A program made the translations under genes and the position numbers. A model generated the notes under the pieces. The model ran no database searches and was not told the origin of the DNA. It saw only the letters and a list, made by a program, of their open reading frames with translations. 35,926 bases of DNA from Candidatus Synechococcus spongiarum LMB bulk15M (lineage in GTDB: Bacteria > Cyanobacteriota > Cyanobacteriia > PCC-6307 > Cyanobiaceae), in NCBI GenBank assembly GCA_002018045.1, contig MWLD01000051.1, positions 1 through 35,926 on the forward strand. The letters run 5' to 3'. Positions 25,115 through 34,828 of the stretch are shown here, piece after piece. Each line of letters starts with the position of its first letter. Position 1 is the stretch's first letter.

Positions 25115-25378
25115 TCAGGAATTCTACACCTTCAGCCGTCTTCTTCTCCCGGGGGTCGGTTGACGTGATGGACAGTAACCGTCCGTAGTCCTGTTTGAAC
25201 CGGAAAGCCTGCTGCGCCAAGCCACGAGCCTCTGAAGGCACAAACCCCGCCGCTCGCTCGGATTTAGCGTGCAGATGGAGAGAATGACGGTCGAGGCGGG
25301 TGTATGGATAGTCGGTTGACAAGGTTGATCAGGAGAACGCCCCGGCCACACATCGGCAGCCGGGGGTTCATCACCCAA

Positions 25379-26680
25379 CTAAGCACCGGCGGCCCAGCCC
25401 TCGTGAACGGTCTTGTCCCAAGCCTGTTGCTTGGGTTTGAGAGCCATGCGCACGGTGGCCATGGGAATGACCAGGCTCCAATGCAAGACGTACACCAGCG
25501 TCATCAGGACGGTGACGCCACGAATGACTGGCACGGGAGGACCGCTGTTGGCGGTTGGACAGCGCCAAAGGGCGGTCAAGGTGAACAGGAGGGTCATGGT
25601 GGTCAACGGCCAGGCCAGGGGAGCGGAGCGCCACACCACGGCCCCCACGGCATCCCCGGCCATCACCAGCGGCTGGACATATTGCAGGAGGAAAAAGGCC
25701 AGCACGTCCCGCTTGAGCCGTGGTTTGAGACGAGAACTCAGCAGCGCAGGCCAGTAGTCGAAGAAGCGCTGCAGTCCCCCCTCTGCCCAACGCTGATGTT
25801 GCCGCCAGAGCGCACCGATGGAACCGACAGCTTCCTCCCCCACCGGCGGGTTCCACACCACTGCAACGGGAACACCGTGAAGCTGGAGCCGCATGGTGAG
25901 GTCCAGGTCATCGGTAACGGTGGCTTCGTTGAAACCACCGCAATGCAGCAGGGCTTGGCGGGGAACGAACTGGCCGTTGCCCCGCAACTCTCCACAGCCC
26001 TGGTGCATGATGCGGCCCTGCTGAATCAAGGCGTCCGCGGCCATCTCAACGGCCTGAACCCGGGTGAGCAGGTTGCAGTCCGCATTGTGGACCGCCTTGC
26101 GCAACTGAAGCGCACGGCTGCTGTCCTGTAGCAGGGGGGTTAAGCGCTCCAGAAGTTCCGGATCAACCTGGGCATCGGCATCCAGCACAAGAACCCACTC
26201 TCCCCGCAGGTGGGGCAGCACCGCGTTCAGAGCGCCGGATTTCCACCCTTGGGCACCAGGGGGACGGTGGATCACGTGAAGACCGGGATGGCGCTCTTGC
26301 AGGCGATCCAGAATCTCCCCCGTACCATCCACGCTGCCGTCATCCACAAACCAGAGTTGGAGTTGCTCCTCCCCATGCCGCAGGGCCAACAGGTTGTTGA
26401 CCAGTTGCTCGATCACGGCAGCCTCGTTCTTGGCCGCCACCAGCACGTCAACTTGAGGAAGCCGGGCGGCATCCGAGGGCGCCTGCGGTGATGAGGGTTT
26501 GCTCCCGGGTTGGCGCCCCGCTGTGGGGAAAATATGGCGCCCCAGCAGCAGAGCCGCCACCACCGCAGGCCAAGGACCTCCATGGAGCCAGTGGGGCAGC
26601 AGTCCCAGCAAAAGAGACGTGGCTGCAAACAGGCCCGCTTTGCGGCGACGGCCTCCTTCCCAGCAAGCAATGGGATTCAT
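25379..26680 (-). CDS. Family 2 membrane glycosyltransferase
   Basis: About 433 residues. A membrane helix near the N-terminus is followed by a GT2 catalytic domain: VDVLVAAKNEAAVIEQL, WFVDDGSVDGT, the donor-binding LVLDADAQVD, TDDLDLTMRL and the acceptor motif QHQRW. Two to four membrane helices follow at the C-terminus. This layout is shared by processive or membrane-linked sugar transferases (cellulose-synthase-like, CrtQ-like). Substrate and product are not decided by the sequence; an exopolysaccharide or a glycolipid is likely. ATG 26680 is taken as the start; GTG 26686 is equally possible. Confidence 0.85.
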   Translation of the reverse strand: MNPIACWEGGRRRKAGLFAATSLLLGLLPHWLHGGPWPAVVAALLLGRHIFPTAGRQPGSKPSSPQAPSDAARLPQVDVLVAAKNEAAVIEQLVNNLLALRHGEEQLQLWFVDDGSVDGTGEILDRLQERHPGLHVIHRPPGAQGWKSGALNAVLPHLRGEWVLVLDADAQVDPELLERLTPLLQDSSRALQLRKAVHNADCNLLTRVQAVEMAADALIQQGRIMHQGCGELRGNGQFVPRQALLHCGGFNEATVTDDLDLTMRLQLHGVPVAVVWNPPVGEEAVGSIGALWRQHQRWAEGGLQRFFDYWPALLSSRLKPRLKRDVLAFFLLQYVQPLVMAGDAVGAVVWRSAPLAWPLTTMTLLFTLTALWRCPTANSGPPVPVIRGVTVLMTLVYVLHWSLVIPMATVRMALKPKQQAWDKTVHEGWAAGA

Positions 26681-26769
26681 GGGCACCAGAAACCGTGACT
26701 CTCCAGTTGCGCAGCGGTCGCCTCAAGGGCGGCAAGCCATGGCCTCAATCATGCCACATTCCTGTCGGT

Positions 26770-26780
26770 TACACTAAAAT
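26770..26780 (+). promoter_or_regulatory. Possible -10 region for rpmI
   Basis: TACACTAAAAT contains two candidate -10 hexamers (TACACT and TAAAAT) 24-34 bases before the rpmI start. No clear -35 box was seen. Confidence 0.3.
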
Positions 26781-26803
26781 TCTCCTCTACTGAACACCCC
26801 GTC

Positions 26804-27004
26804 ATGCCCAAACTCAAAACCCGCCGTGCAGCGGCCAAGCGTTTCCGGATCACGGGAACGGGTAAACTTCAGCGTCGTCATGCTTTCCGCAACCACCTGC
26901 TGGGCCATAAGAGTTCCAAGCGCAAGCGCTTCCTGGCTACTTCGGCAACAGTGGATCCCACGGATCATGATCGGGTGCAAGGAATGTTGCCCTACGGCAG
27001 TTGA
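26804..27004 (+). CDS. rpmI: 50S ribosomal protein L35
   Basis: A 66-residue basic protein of the usual length: [18 protein letters not shown], then HKSSKRKR. It is part of the large ribosomal subunit. rpmI and rplT are adjacent as in most bacteria, with 50 bases between. Confidence 0.97.
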   Translation: MPKLKTRRAAAKRFRITGTGKLQRRHAFRNHLLGHKSSKRKRFLATSATVDPTDHDRVQGMLPYGS

Positions 27005-27054
27005 CCCACATACTTGATATCCTCCCTCCCGAATCATCTCAGTAATCCCAGCCC

Positions 27055-27402
27055 ATGAGCCGCACCAGGAGAGGCAACGTTGCCCGCAAACGCCGCCAAA
27101 AGATCTTGAAGCTGGCCAAGGGCTTCGTTGGATCCAACGGCGCCTTGTTTCGTACCGCGAATCAGCGGGTGATGAAAGCCCTTTGCAATGCCTACCGGGA
27201 TCGTCGCCGCCGCAAGCGTGATTTCCGCCGTCTGTGGATTGCCCGCATCAATGCCGCTGCCCATGGCCATGGGCTGAGCTATAGCACTTTCATCGGTGGC
27301 TTGAAAAAAGCCGATGTGCGCCTGAACCGCAAAATGCTGGCCCAACTGGCTGTCCTGGATCCCGCCAGCTTTGCAGCCGTTGCAGCGGCGGCTCAACCTT
27401 GA
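27055..27402 (+). CDS. rplT: 50S ribosomal protein L20
   Basis: A 115-residue protein of normal size with the typical start [19 protein letters not shown], the [16 protein letters not shown] helix and [14 protein letters not shown] near the end. L20 is needed for assembly of the 50S subunit. Confidence 0.98.
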   Translation: MSRTRRGNVARKRRQKILKLAKGFVGSNGALFRTANQRVMKALCNAYRDRRRRKRDFRRLWIARINAAAHGHGLSYSTFIGGLKKADVRLNRKMLAQLAVLDPASFAAVAAAAQP

Positions 27403-27429
27403 ATTCCATCGTCCCAAGCTCCAGCCACC

Positions 27430-27966
27430 ATGAATTCCCCTCTGCCTTCCCTCTATCTGGCAGGCCTGGTGGGCTTGTTGGCCATCCTCAGCATTGTGAT
27501 TGGTGTTCAGGCGTGGAAGGTGCGGCGTGACGAGGCAACGCTGCAACGGCTGCAACAGCAACTCGGTGACGGCAAGGCGGACCCTGTGAAGCTTTATGAA
27601 CTGGGCTCCGTGCAGTTGCGCAAGCGCCTTTTTCCCCAGGCGGTCGCCACCCTCGGCAAAGCGGCCCAAAGGGCTGGTCAGGAGCCCTCGGAGGGCCAGG
27701 CACTCATTCACAACGCCTTAGGCTACGCCCTGGCGGCCCAGAAGCAATACACCCAGGCCATCCGCCACTACCGCAAGGCCTTGGAGGCCAAGCCGGATTA
27801 TCCCGTGGCTCTCAACAATCTGGGTCATGCTCTGGAACGCCAGCAGCAGCAGAAAGAGGCCGCCAAAGCCTATGCCCGAACGTTGTCTCTGGATGCCGGC
27901 AACGCCATTGCCAAGCGTCGTCTGCAACGCTTGGAGAAATCCCAAGCGTCTACGCTGGATCAATAA
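27430..27966 (+). CDS. TPR protein, probably Ycf37-like photosystem I assembly factor
   Basis: A 178-residue protein with one N-terminal membrane helix (about 7-27) followed by about three tetratricopeptide repeats, for example [19 protein letters not shown] and [14 protein letters not shown]. The size, single anchor and TPR number resemble Ycf37, which helps assemble photosystem I trimers. The position between rplT and thiG is, as I recall, kept in marine Synechococcus. The identification is by architecture, not by a unique motif. Confidence 0.75.
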   Translation: MNSPLPSLYLAGLVGLLAILSIVIGVQAWKVRRDEATLQRLQQQLGDGKADPVKLYELGSVQLRKRLFPQAVATLGKAAQRAGQEPSEGQALIHNALGYALAAQKQYTQAIRHYRKALEAKPDYPVALNNLGHALERQQQQKEAAKAYARTLSLDAGNAIAKRRLQRLEKSQASTLDQ

Positions 27967-27985
27967 CACTTCACGATCAACGGTC

Positions 27986-28801
27986 TTGCCTTTATCCAGC
28001 ACCATTGAGGACCAGCCCCTGCAGATTGCAGGGCACTCCTTCAACAGCCGCCTGCTGACCGGGACAGGGAAATACCCTGATCCGGCAACCATGCAGGCCA
28101 GTCTGGAAGCCAGTGGTTGCGCCATGGTCACGGTGGCCGTACGGCGGGTGCAGACAGGTGCGGCAGGCCACAAGGGCCTCATGGAGGCCATTGATTGGTC
28201 CCGGCTGTGGATGCTCCCCAACACCGCAGGTTGCACCACTGCGGAAGAGGCGGTTCGCACAGCCCGCTTGGGGCGTGAGCTGGCGCGCATGGCAGGGCAG
28301 GAGAACAACACCTTCGTGAAACTGGAGGTGATCCCTGATCCCCGGTATCTGCTGCCCGACCCCATCGGCACACTCGTGGCTGCCAAGCAACTTGTTAAAG
28401 AAGGCTTCAGTGTTTTGCCTTACATCAATGCCGATCCCCTCCTGGCTCGCCGCTTGGAGGAGGTGGGCTGTGTCACGGTGATGCCCCTGGGTTCCCCTAT
28501 TGGCTCCGGTCAGGGTCTACGCAATCGTGACAACATTCGCCTGATGATCGAGGGTGCCGGTGTACCCGTGGTGGTGGATGCCGGTATTGGTGTTCCCAGT
28601 GACGCTGCCGAGGCCATGGAAATGGGGGCTGATGCCGTGCTCATCAACACCGCCATTGCCCAGGCCGATGCACCGGTAGCCATGGCCAGGGCAATGGCCA
28701 TGGCTACCCAGGCAGGGCGCCTTGCCTACCTCAGTGGCCGGATTCCTCAACAGCCAACGGCTGTTGCCAGCTCACCGCAGAGTGGTCGTGTCGGCCACTG
28801 A
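27986..28801 (+). CDS. thiG: Thiazole synthase ThiG
   Basis: A 271-residue TIM-barrel enzyme. Blocks include [60 protein letters not shown] and [17 protein letters not shown]. ThiG joins deoxyxylulose phosphate, dehydroglycine and ThiS-thiocarboxylate to form the thiazole of thiamine. TTG 27986 is chosen as start because it gives the usual N-terminal length; the frame also runs upstream through the TPR gene. Confidence 0.93.
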   Translation: MPLSSTIEDQPLQIAGHSFNSRLLTGTGKYPDPATMQASLEASGCAMVTVAVRRVQTGAAGHKGLMEAIDWSRLWMLPNTAGCTTAEEAVRTARLGRELARMAGQENNTFVKLEVIPDPRYLLPDPIGTLVAAKQLVKEGFSVLPYINADPLLARRLEEVGCVTVMPLGSPIGSGQGLRNRDNIRLMIEGAGVPVVVDAGIGVPSDAAEAMEMGADAVLINTAIAQADAPVAMARAMAMATQAGRLAYLSGRIPQQPTAVASSPQSGRVGH

Positions 28802-28914
28802 GACCATGCCATGGGGGCTGTGGCATCCGTGAAATCTCGCAACAGTGCGGCGCCCTGCGGCCACAACACCATCCATTCTCCATACATTCGCCCCAGGTGT
28901 TCTTCTTTCATGCC

Positions 28915-29097
28915 ATGACCGTTACCCAAGAGGATGGAGGCCGCCTCAACGCTTTTGCCCGTGAGCCCAAGATGGTGATTGCCGAACCGCTCACGGGCGC
29001 GGAGCAACGCCAGCGGCTCCGGCTCTACGGCCTGGGTGTGGTGCTGGTGGTGGTCACGATGGCCGTGACGGCCTGGGTGAGTCGTGGTCTGGTGTAG
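28915..29097 (+). CDS. Psb34-like (Ssl1498 family) small photosystem II protein
   Basis: A 60-residue protein with the conserved head GGRLNAFAREPKMVIAEP followed by a single membrane helix (about 39-56). This is the layout of the Ssl1498/Psb34 family, related to high-light-inducible proteins, which binds photosystem II during assembly or repair near CP47. The protein would sit in the thylakoid membrane. ATG 28915 is the natural start. Confidence 0.8.
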   Translation: MTVTQEDGGRLNAFAREPKMVIAEPLTGAEQRQRLRLYGLGVVLVVVTMAVTAWVSRGLV

Positions 29098-29135
29098 CTT
29101 GCCTAGCTGGAACGCCCTTGGCTGGAGAGGCACGC

Positions 29136-30326
29136 GTGAAGGTTCTTGTTCTTGGTGGTGATGGCTTTTGTGGATGGCCCTGTGCTCTCAACCTTGCGGA
29201 TCAGGGACATGACGTTGTCATTGTGGACAACCTCAGCCGCCGCAAAATCGACGTTGAACTGGGCATCACGTCCCTGACCCCCATTGCCACGGTCGAGGAC
29301 CGGCTCACGGCCTGGCAGGAGACGGGGGGACGGCCCATTCGCTTTGTTCTCCTGGATCTGGCCCGGGAATATGAGCGGCTACTGCAACTGCTGCGGGACG
29401 AGGCCCCGGATGCGGTGGTTCACTTTGCCGAGCAGCGAGCAGCGCCCTACTCCATGAAGTCCTCCGCCTGCAAGCGCTACACCGTTGACAACAACGTCAA
29501 CGGCACCCATAACCTCCTCTGCGCCATTGTGGAGAGCGGTCTGGACGTGCATGTGGTTCACCTGGGCACCATGGGCGTCTATGGCTATGGATCCCATCGG
29601 GGCGCCACCATACCGGAGGGCTACCTCACCGTGGACGTGCCCCAGCCGGACGGCAGCCGCTTCACGGAGCAGATCCTCCATCCCGCCAATCCGGGCAGCG
29701 TTTATCACATGAGCAAAACGCTGGATCAACTGCTGTTTTCCTATTACAACAAGAACGACGCCCTCCGCATTACGGACCTGCACCAGGGCATTGTCTGGGG
29801 AACCAACACGGAACTCTGTGCAACGGATCCTCGTCTGATCAACCGCTTCGACTATGACGGGGACTACGGCACCGTGCTGAATCGTTTTCTGATGCAGGCG
29901 GCCATCAACTACCCCCTCACCGTTCACGGCACCGGTGGGCAGACACGGGCCTTCATCCATATCCGCGATTCGGTCAAGTGTGTTCAACTGGCCCTGGACA
30001 ATCCTCCCGCCCCTGGGGAGAAGGTGAAAATCTTCAATCAGATGACGGAAAGCCATCAGGTGGGTCAACTGGCGCAGAAGGTGGCGGACATGACGGATGC
30101 ACAGGTGTCCCACCTGCCCAACCCCCGCAACGAGGCCAGGGACAACGACCTTACGGTGGATAACCGCTGTTTTCTGGATTTGGGCCTGGAACCCACAACC
30201 CTGGATGATGGCCTGCTGACGGAAGTGGTGGACATTGCCCGTCGCTACGCCGAGCGTTGTGATCGTCGTCGGATCCCCTGCACGTCCGCCTGGACGCGAA
30301 CCCAGGCAGAGGCCATTCACCCGTAG
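29136..30326 (+). CDS. sqdB: UDP-sulfoquinovose synthase SqdB
   Basis: A 396-residue short-chain dehydrogenase-type enzyme. The NAD-binding motif is VLGGDGFCGWP, the catalytic YxxxK is YHMSK, and EQRAAPYSMKS plus TDLHQGIVWGT are typical of SqdB. It makes UDP-sulfoquinovose from UDP-glucose and sulfite, the first step of sulfolipid formation. The GTG at 29136 has a good Shine-Dalgarno (GGAGAGG at 29123-29129). It is followed by sqdX after two bases, so both are one operon. Sulfolipid replaces phospholipid in marine picocyanobacteria when phosphate is scarce. Confidence 0.95.
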   Translation: MKVLVLGGDGFCGWPCALNLADQGHDVVIVDNLSRRKIDVELGITSLTPIATVEDRLTAWQETGGRPIRFVLLDLAREYERLLQLLRDEAPDAVVHFAEQRAAPYSMKSSACKRYTVDNNVNGTHNLLCAIVESGLDVHVVHLGTMGVYGYGSHRGATIPEGYLTVDVPQPDGSRFTEQILHPANPGSVYHMSKTLDQLLFSYYNKNDALRITDLHQGIVWGTNTELCATDPRLINRFDYDGDYGTVLNRFLMQAAINYPLTVHGTGGQTRAFIHIRDSVKCVQLALDNPPAPGEKVKIFNQMTESHQVGQLAQKVADMTDAQVSHLPNPRNEARDNDLTVDNRCFLDLGLEPTTLDDGLLTEVVDIARRYAERCDRRRIPCTSAWTRTQAEAIHP

Positions 30327-30328
30327 CC

Positions 30329-31480
30329 GTGCAGATCGCATTTTTTACCGAGACCTTTCTGCCCAAGGTGGACGGGATCGTGACCCGGCTCACCAGGACC
30401 GTTGAGCATCTTGTGGCGGCTGGGGACGATGTGCTGGTGTTTTGCCCGGAGGGGGCGCCTTCCTCCTACTGCGGCGCCCAGGTGATGGGGATTCCTGCTG
30501 TCCCTCTTCCCCTGTACCCGGAACTCAAGCTGGCCTTGCCCCGTCCCGTGGTGGCCGAGGCCATCGACCGCTTCCAGGCGGACGTGATCCACGTAGTCAA
30601 CCCTGCCATCCTGGGATTGGGGGGAATCTGGCTGGCCAAAACCAAGGCCATTCCCCTGGTGGCCAGCTACCACACCCATCTGCCCAAGTACCTGGAGCAC
30701 TACGGTCTAGGCATGTTGGAGCCACTCCTCTGGGAGTTGCTCAAGGCGGCCCACAACCAGGCCAGCCTCAACCTCTGCACCTCCACGGCCATGGTGCAGG
30801 AACTCTCCGAGCGGGGGATTCACAACATCGACCTGTGGCAACGGGGTGTGGATACGGACGCGTTTCACCCGAGGTTGGCCTCGGACCAGCGGCGGCAACA
30901 GCTTTTTGGTCCCCACCAGGAGGGAGACCCTTTGCTGCTCTATGTGGGCAGGCTTTCTGCGGAAAAACAGATCGAGTCCATTCTCCCTGTTCTCACGGCC
31001 CTGCCTCGGGCCCGGTTGGCCCTTGTGGGCGACGGTCCCCATCGTCAGCAACTGGAACAAACCTTTGCTGGCACCGCCACCCGTTTTGTGGGCTACCTGA
31101 GGGGTGAGGATCTGGCAGGGGCCTATGCCAGTGCGGACGCTTTTCTCTTCCCGTCCAGCACGGAAACCCTGGGCCTGGTGCTGCTGGAGGCCATGGCGGC
31201 AGGCTGCCCTGTTGTAGCTGCCAACCGTGGCGGTATACCCGACATCGTGACCGACGGGGAGAACGGCTGCCTCTATGACCCGGATCAGGACAATGGGCTC
31301 ATCATGGCCACGCGCCGCTTGCTGATGCAGCGAGAAGGCCGTCAGCAGATGCGGACGGCAGCCCGTGAAGAAGCAGAGCGCTGGGGATGGGGTGCCGCCA
31401 CGGCGCAACTGCGTGGCTACTACCAGCAGGTTGTGGGTCGTGGGTGGTGTCCTCTCCCGTCTCCGCTTGAGCGTTGCTAG
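30329..31480 (+). CDS. sqdX: Sulfoquinovosyltransferase SqdX
   Basis: A 383-residue GT4 glycosyltransferase. Motifs are FFTETFLPKVDGIVTRL, ASYHTHLPKYLEHYG, WQRGVDTDAFHP and the E-x7-E site PSSTETLGLVLLEAMAAG. It transfers sulfoquinovose to diacylglycerol at the membrane, the last step of SQDG synthesis. The GTG start lies two bases after sqdB. The 3' end overlaps the convergent penicillin-binding protein gene by four bases. Confidence 0.93.
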   Translation: MQIAFFTETFLPKVDGIVTRLTRTVEHLVAAGDDVLVFCPEGAPSSYCGAQVMGIPAVPLPLYPELKLALPRPVVAEAIDRFQADVIHVVNPAILGLGGIWLAKTKAIPLVASYHTHLPKYLEHYGLGMLEPLLWELLKAAHNQASLNLCTSTAMVQELSERGIHNIDLWQRGVDTDAFHPRLASDQRRQQLFGPHQEGDPLLLYVGRLSAEKQIESILPVLTALPRARLALVGDGPHRQQLEQTFAGTATRFVGYLRGEDLAGAYASADAFLFPSSTETLGLVLLEAMAAGCPVVAANRGGIPDIVTDGENGCLYDPDQDNGLIMATRRLLMQREGRQQMRTAAREEAERWGWGAATAQLRGYYQQVVGRGWCPLPSPLERC

Positions 31481-33273
31481 GGATTGAAATAAGCTTCCAT
31501 CACCACTTTGGCGATGGGCAACGCATGGACGGACCCCCCCCCCGGGCTATTGGCAGCGAAGGCCACCACCACAATTTCAGGAGTATCGGAGGGAGCGTAG
31601 CTGGCAAACCAGGCGTGGTCCGGGCCGTGGGAGGAGTTGTCTTCCGCGGTGCCGGTCTTGCCGGAAACATCAGGCAGGGTCTCGCTGTTCATGCCGTATC
31701 CGGTACCGTCCGCCACCACTTTGCGCAGGCCCCGCTGCAGGGTGGCCCAGGTCTCGGGTTGAAAGGAAACGGGTTGACGTTTCTCCAGCCAATCCACTGT
31801 TTCGCCCGTTTGAGGATCCAGGTCGGAGAAGTGGGGTTGCACCAGCCAGCCCCCGTTGGCAATGGCCGCATAGGCCCGGGCCACCTGGATGGGAGACACC
31901 TGCACCACAGACTGTCCAATGGAGGCACTGGCCATGTCTTCGGGAATCCAGGGGGTTTGACCAAGCTCTGCCCAGCCACGGCCTGCAGCGGCCCACTCCT
32001 CGTTGCCCACCAGGCCCGGATCCTCGTCAAAACCGATCTCGATGCTGCTGCGCTGGGTAAAGCCCAGTTTCACGGCGGCGTCATGGAGCGCCATGGAGCC
32101 TGATCCGACACCCACCTGATAGAAGAAGGTGTTGCTGGAGAAGCGCAGGGCGTCTTCATAGCCGATCTTGCCGAACCCCTCGCCGTTGTGCTCCGGGAAG
32201 CAGTGGCTGCCATAGGGAATGCAGGCAGTGGTGTGCAACTCGGTCTTCGGTGGGAAGGTCCCGGATTCCATCCCCGCAGCGGCTGTCACCACCTTGAACA
32301 CACTGCCCGGGTTATAGGGATTCAGTGCCCGGTTCAGCATGATCTTGTCGCGGGGGTCAAACAAGGCATCCAGTTCTGCCTGGGACTTGACCTGCTGGGA
32401 GAAAAAGTTGGGGTCGTAGGCGGGACGGCTCACCATGGCCAAAATTGCCCCGTCCCGTGGATCCATGGCCACGATGGCGCCTACAGGATATTTGGCAATG
32501 GCCTTCTCCGCCGCCTGCTGCAGGCCGAGGTCCAGGGTGAGTTGCAAGTCCTTGCCCGGCACGGAGGGCTTCTCCCCCAGGGGCCGCTGCACATCCCCGT
32601 TGGCACTCACCTCCAACGTGCGCCCCCCCCACTGCCCACGCAGGTGTTGCTCATAGGCAGCCTCCAGACCTGTGCGGCCGATGCGATCCTGGATCCGGTA
32701 ACCCTGGCCTGCCAGATGATACAACTCCTCCTCGGTGATGGGGCTGGTGTAGCCCAGGGCATGGGCCGCCGTGATGCCGTGGGGGTAGTCCCGCAGGTAG
32801 TCCACGCCCACCTCCGCTCCCGGAAGCTCATCGGCCTGCTCCAGTAGCTTGATGGTTTGGGCCGGGGTGAGTACATCCGTGAGGGCAATGCGGTAGTCCC
32901 CTGGACGAAAGCTGGCCCGCCGTTGTTCCAGCGCTTCCTCCGGCACGTCCATCAGGGCGCCAAGGCGGCGGCGCAGTCGATACCAACTGGGACCTGTTGC
33001 CTGCTTGGGCCACACGTAAAGCCTATGGACCAGTTTACTGGAGACCAGCACCTCCCCATGGCGATCCAGCATCTGCCCCCGAATGGGCTGACTGGGCGCC
33101 AGGCGCACGCGATTTTCCCGGGCGCTTGCCCGGTTCTGTTCCCCTTGAACGATCTGGAGCCAGAAGAGCCGTCCACCGAGCACCAGCACCAGCACCAGCA
33201 GAAGCCGCCATAGCAGACGATATTTGACGTGCCGCAGCGACTGCTCTTCCAGGGGCGTAGCGCCCATCGTCAA
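31477..33273 (-). CDS. mrdA: Penicillin-binding protein 2 (class B transpeptidase)
   Basis: A 598-residue protein with an N-terminal membrane anchor (about 23-42), a dimerisation domain and a transpeptidase domain. The active serine is in GSVFKVVTA (SxxK), the second motif is SSNTFF (SxN) and the third is SGKTGTAED (KTG). This is the PBP2 group acting with RodA in lateral wall synthesis. The start ATG overlaps the stop of the preceding gene (ATGA), so translation is coupled. RodA is not in the window. Confidence 0.9.
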   Translation of the reverse strand: MTMGATPLEEQSLRHVKYRLLWRLLLVLVLVLGGRLFWLQIVQGEQNRASARENRVRLAPSQPIRGQMLDRHGEVLVSSKLVHRLYVWPKQATGPSWYRLRRRLGALMDVPEEALEQRRASFRPGDYRIALTDVLTPAQTIKLLEQADELPGAEVGVDYLRDYPHGITAAHALGYTSPITEEELYHLAGQGYRIQDRIGRTGLEAAYEQHLRGQWGGRTLEVSANGDVQRPLGEKPSVPGKDLQLTLDLGLQQAAEKAIAKYPVGAIVAMDPRDGAILAMVSRPAYDPNFFSQQVKSQAELDALFDPRDKIMLNRALNPYNPGSVFKVVTAAAGMESGTFPPKTELHTTACIPYGSHCFPEHNGEGFGKIGYEDALRFSSNTFFYQVGVGSGSMALHDAAVKLGFTQRSSIEIGFDEDPGLVGNEEWAAAGRGWAELGQTPWIPEDMASASIGQSVVQVSPIQVARAYAAIANGGWLVQPHFSDLDPQTGETVDWLEKRQPVSFQPETWATLQRGLRKVVADGTGYGMNSETLPDVSGKTGTAEDNSSHGPDHAWFASYAPSDTPEIVVVAFAANSPGGGSVHALPIAKVVMEAYFNP

Positions 33274-33647
33274 GACTCCGCCGGATCGGCTGGTAGAGCT
33301 GCTTTAAGTCGGGCCACCCGCTCCGCCATGAGCGCCAGGCGCTCATGCAACTCCTGGAGATCCTCCCCCTGACCAGACGGGTCGGCAGACCGGGACTGCA
33401 CCTCCACGTCCACTTCCACTACAGGATTACCCAAGCCGGGCGCCAGTTGATCCAGAAAGTCCCGCAACTGGCGGGCATCGTCTTCCCCGTCCTGGCGCAG
33501 GTTGGCAACACCGTCCTGTCCTTTGAAAAGGTCGTTGAACAGCTCTCCGGCGCGGGCCGAGCGCAACCGAGACACAGCACCGAGACCAACCGGCAGCACG
33601 TCGTTGAGCATCTGCAACCGCAGGCTTTGCAAGGGATCGTTGGCCAT
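33270..33647 (-). CDS. Conserved small cyanobacterial protein, coupled to PBP2
   Basis: A 125-residue hydrophilic protein starting MANDPLQSLRLQMLNDVLP. The C-terminal part (about 90-120) is a probable coiled coil (LQELHERLALMAERVARLKA). ATG 33647 has GGAGAGG upstream; a longer open frame begins at 33803 without support. It overlaps the PBP2 gene by four bases, which suggests a part in wall growth or simply shared expression. No named domain was recognised. Confidence 0.7.
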   Translation of the reverse strand: MANDPLQSLRLQMLNDVLPVGLGAVSRLRSARAGELFNDLFKGQDGVANLRQDGEDDARQLRDFLDQLAPGLGNPVVEVDVEVQSRSADPSGQGEDLQELHERLALMAERVARLKAALPADPAES

Positions 33648-33929
33648 GGACCTCTCCACACGTGACCATGGTACGGAGTTCGCAAAGAGGGGTGGGTGGG
33701 TAGATAGCCAAGATGGATCATGTGTTAGAGTAGAGTTTCGTTTTGGAGTGCTTTCCCTTGCCTTCGAACCAAGTGTCTGCAAACCGGACCCACCAAACTC
33801 CATTTCATGGAGGCAACCTGAAGTCTCTCCATACCTTGGGCACTCGGAGCATGGGACGTACTGCTATGTGTCGGGCCACAAGATTGAGCTTGACTGGACT
33901 TGGCCTACTGGGCTTTGAGATCCATAGCA
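33648..33929. other. Non-coding stretch at the junction of backbone and restriction-modification genes
   Basis: No convincing gene, tRNA or repeat was found. Base composition changes here from the GC-rich backbone to the AT-rich restriction genes, so the left border of the transferred segment probably lies in this region. Confidence 0.5.
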
Positions 33930-34823
33930 ATGATTAAGGATTGGAAACAACATATGAACTCTCCAACACCATACAGGGACTTGACCCAGCGCCTGCAGCT
34001 TCTCATCAGAAAGCATCCCATTCTGATGAAGACGACTCTAAGTAATATATTCACAATGCGTTTGATTGGGAATAAAACGCATGGGGATTTAGCCGAGATT
34101 GCTATATCCGAGTTTATCAACCAATATATGTATGACTTTAGATCAATCCATGTCGGGAAAGATTTGTATCGAGCTAAATCAAAAGAAGAAGATATTAAGA
34201 TAATAAATGAAATAACGGAAGTCGAATTTCCTGTTAGTTTGAAAGCTTATGTCCATGGACCCTTACAATTATCTACTGATAAAAAATCCTCGATGTTTTT
34301 ATTTCTTCAAAATGAAGAGAATATAGAAACGGAAATTGTTAACCAAGAGAAAATAGAAAATATACTGAATAATCAAAGTTTTTCAGATTTTGGAGACATG
34401 AATGTTCTGTCTTTAGTTTATGAAGAAAAATCAAAACTCTGCAATATCATGATATTTGATTATATGCGTGCTCAAGGATCAATAAAACGAATTGTGCGTG
34501 AAGAACCTGGGCATCAAGGATCTGGGCGTAGAAGAAAACACCCAGTCTATAAATTCTATGGGATTAATAATGATTACATTTGTGAGGTGCGATATGGTGA
34601 TGCCGCAGCCAATGCACTTCAACGTGGGCTTTGGACACATACGAAAAATGCAAGTAAATTCTTTAATAGTATTACTGATGGATGGATTGAATATTCAGAT
34701 AATTTGGACTTAGTAAAACTTTTTTCCCATGCACTTGTTTCATCTAGAATAGGCCATATAGCAGCATTTAAAGAGGTGGAGAAAGATATTGTACAGATGA
34801 AACAGCAAGCTGGAATATTATAA
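33930..34823 (+). CDS. Probable type II restriction endonuclease
   Basis: A 297-residue protein encoded in very AT-rich DNA. The N-terminal third has THGDLAEIAISEF (Glu56), then KSKEEDIKI (Asp88) and EFPVSLKAY (Ser103, Lys105) ahead of GPLQLSTDK. This order resembles the acidic-acidic-xK active site of type II enzymes whose cognate methylase lies next door. It is followed after five bases by an adenine methyltransferase gene, the strongest evidence for its role. ATG 33930 or 33954 may be the start. The recognition sequence cannot be read from the protein. Confidence 0.7.
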   Translation: MIKDWKQHMNSPTPYRDLTQRLQLLIRKHPILMKTTLSNIFTMRLIGNKTHGDLAEIAISEFINQYMYDFRSIHVGKDLYRAKSKEEDIKIINEITEVEFPVSLKAYVHGPLQLSTDKKSSMFLFLQNEENIETEIVNQEKIENILNNQSFSDFGDMNVLSLVYEEKSKLCNIMIFDYMRAQGSIKRIVREEPGHQGSGRRRKHPVYKFYGINNDYICEVRYGDAAANALQRGLWTHTKNASKFFNSITDGWIEYSDNLDLVKLFSHALVSSRIGHIAAFKEVEKDIVQMKQQAGIL

Positions 34824-34828
34824 GTGAA

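Noticed and set aside
33770-33790. CTTG-GTTCGAA-CAAG pattern on the - strand, like a tRNA T-arm
   Set aside because: The loop is nine bases and no acceptor, D or anticodon arm fits around it.
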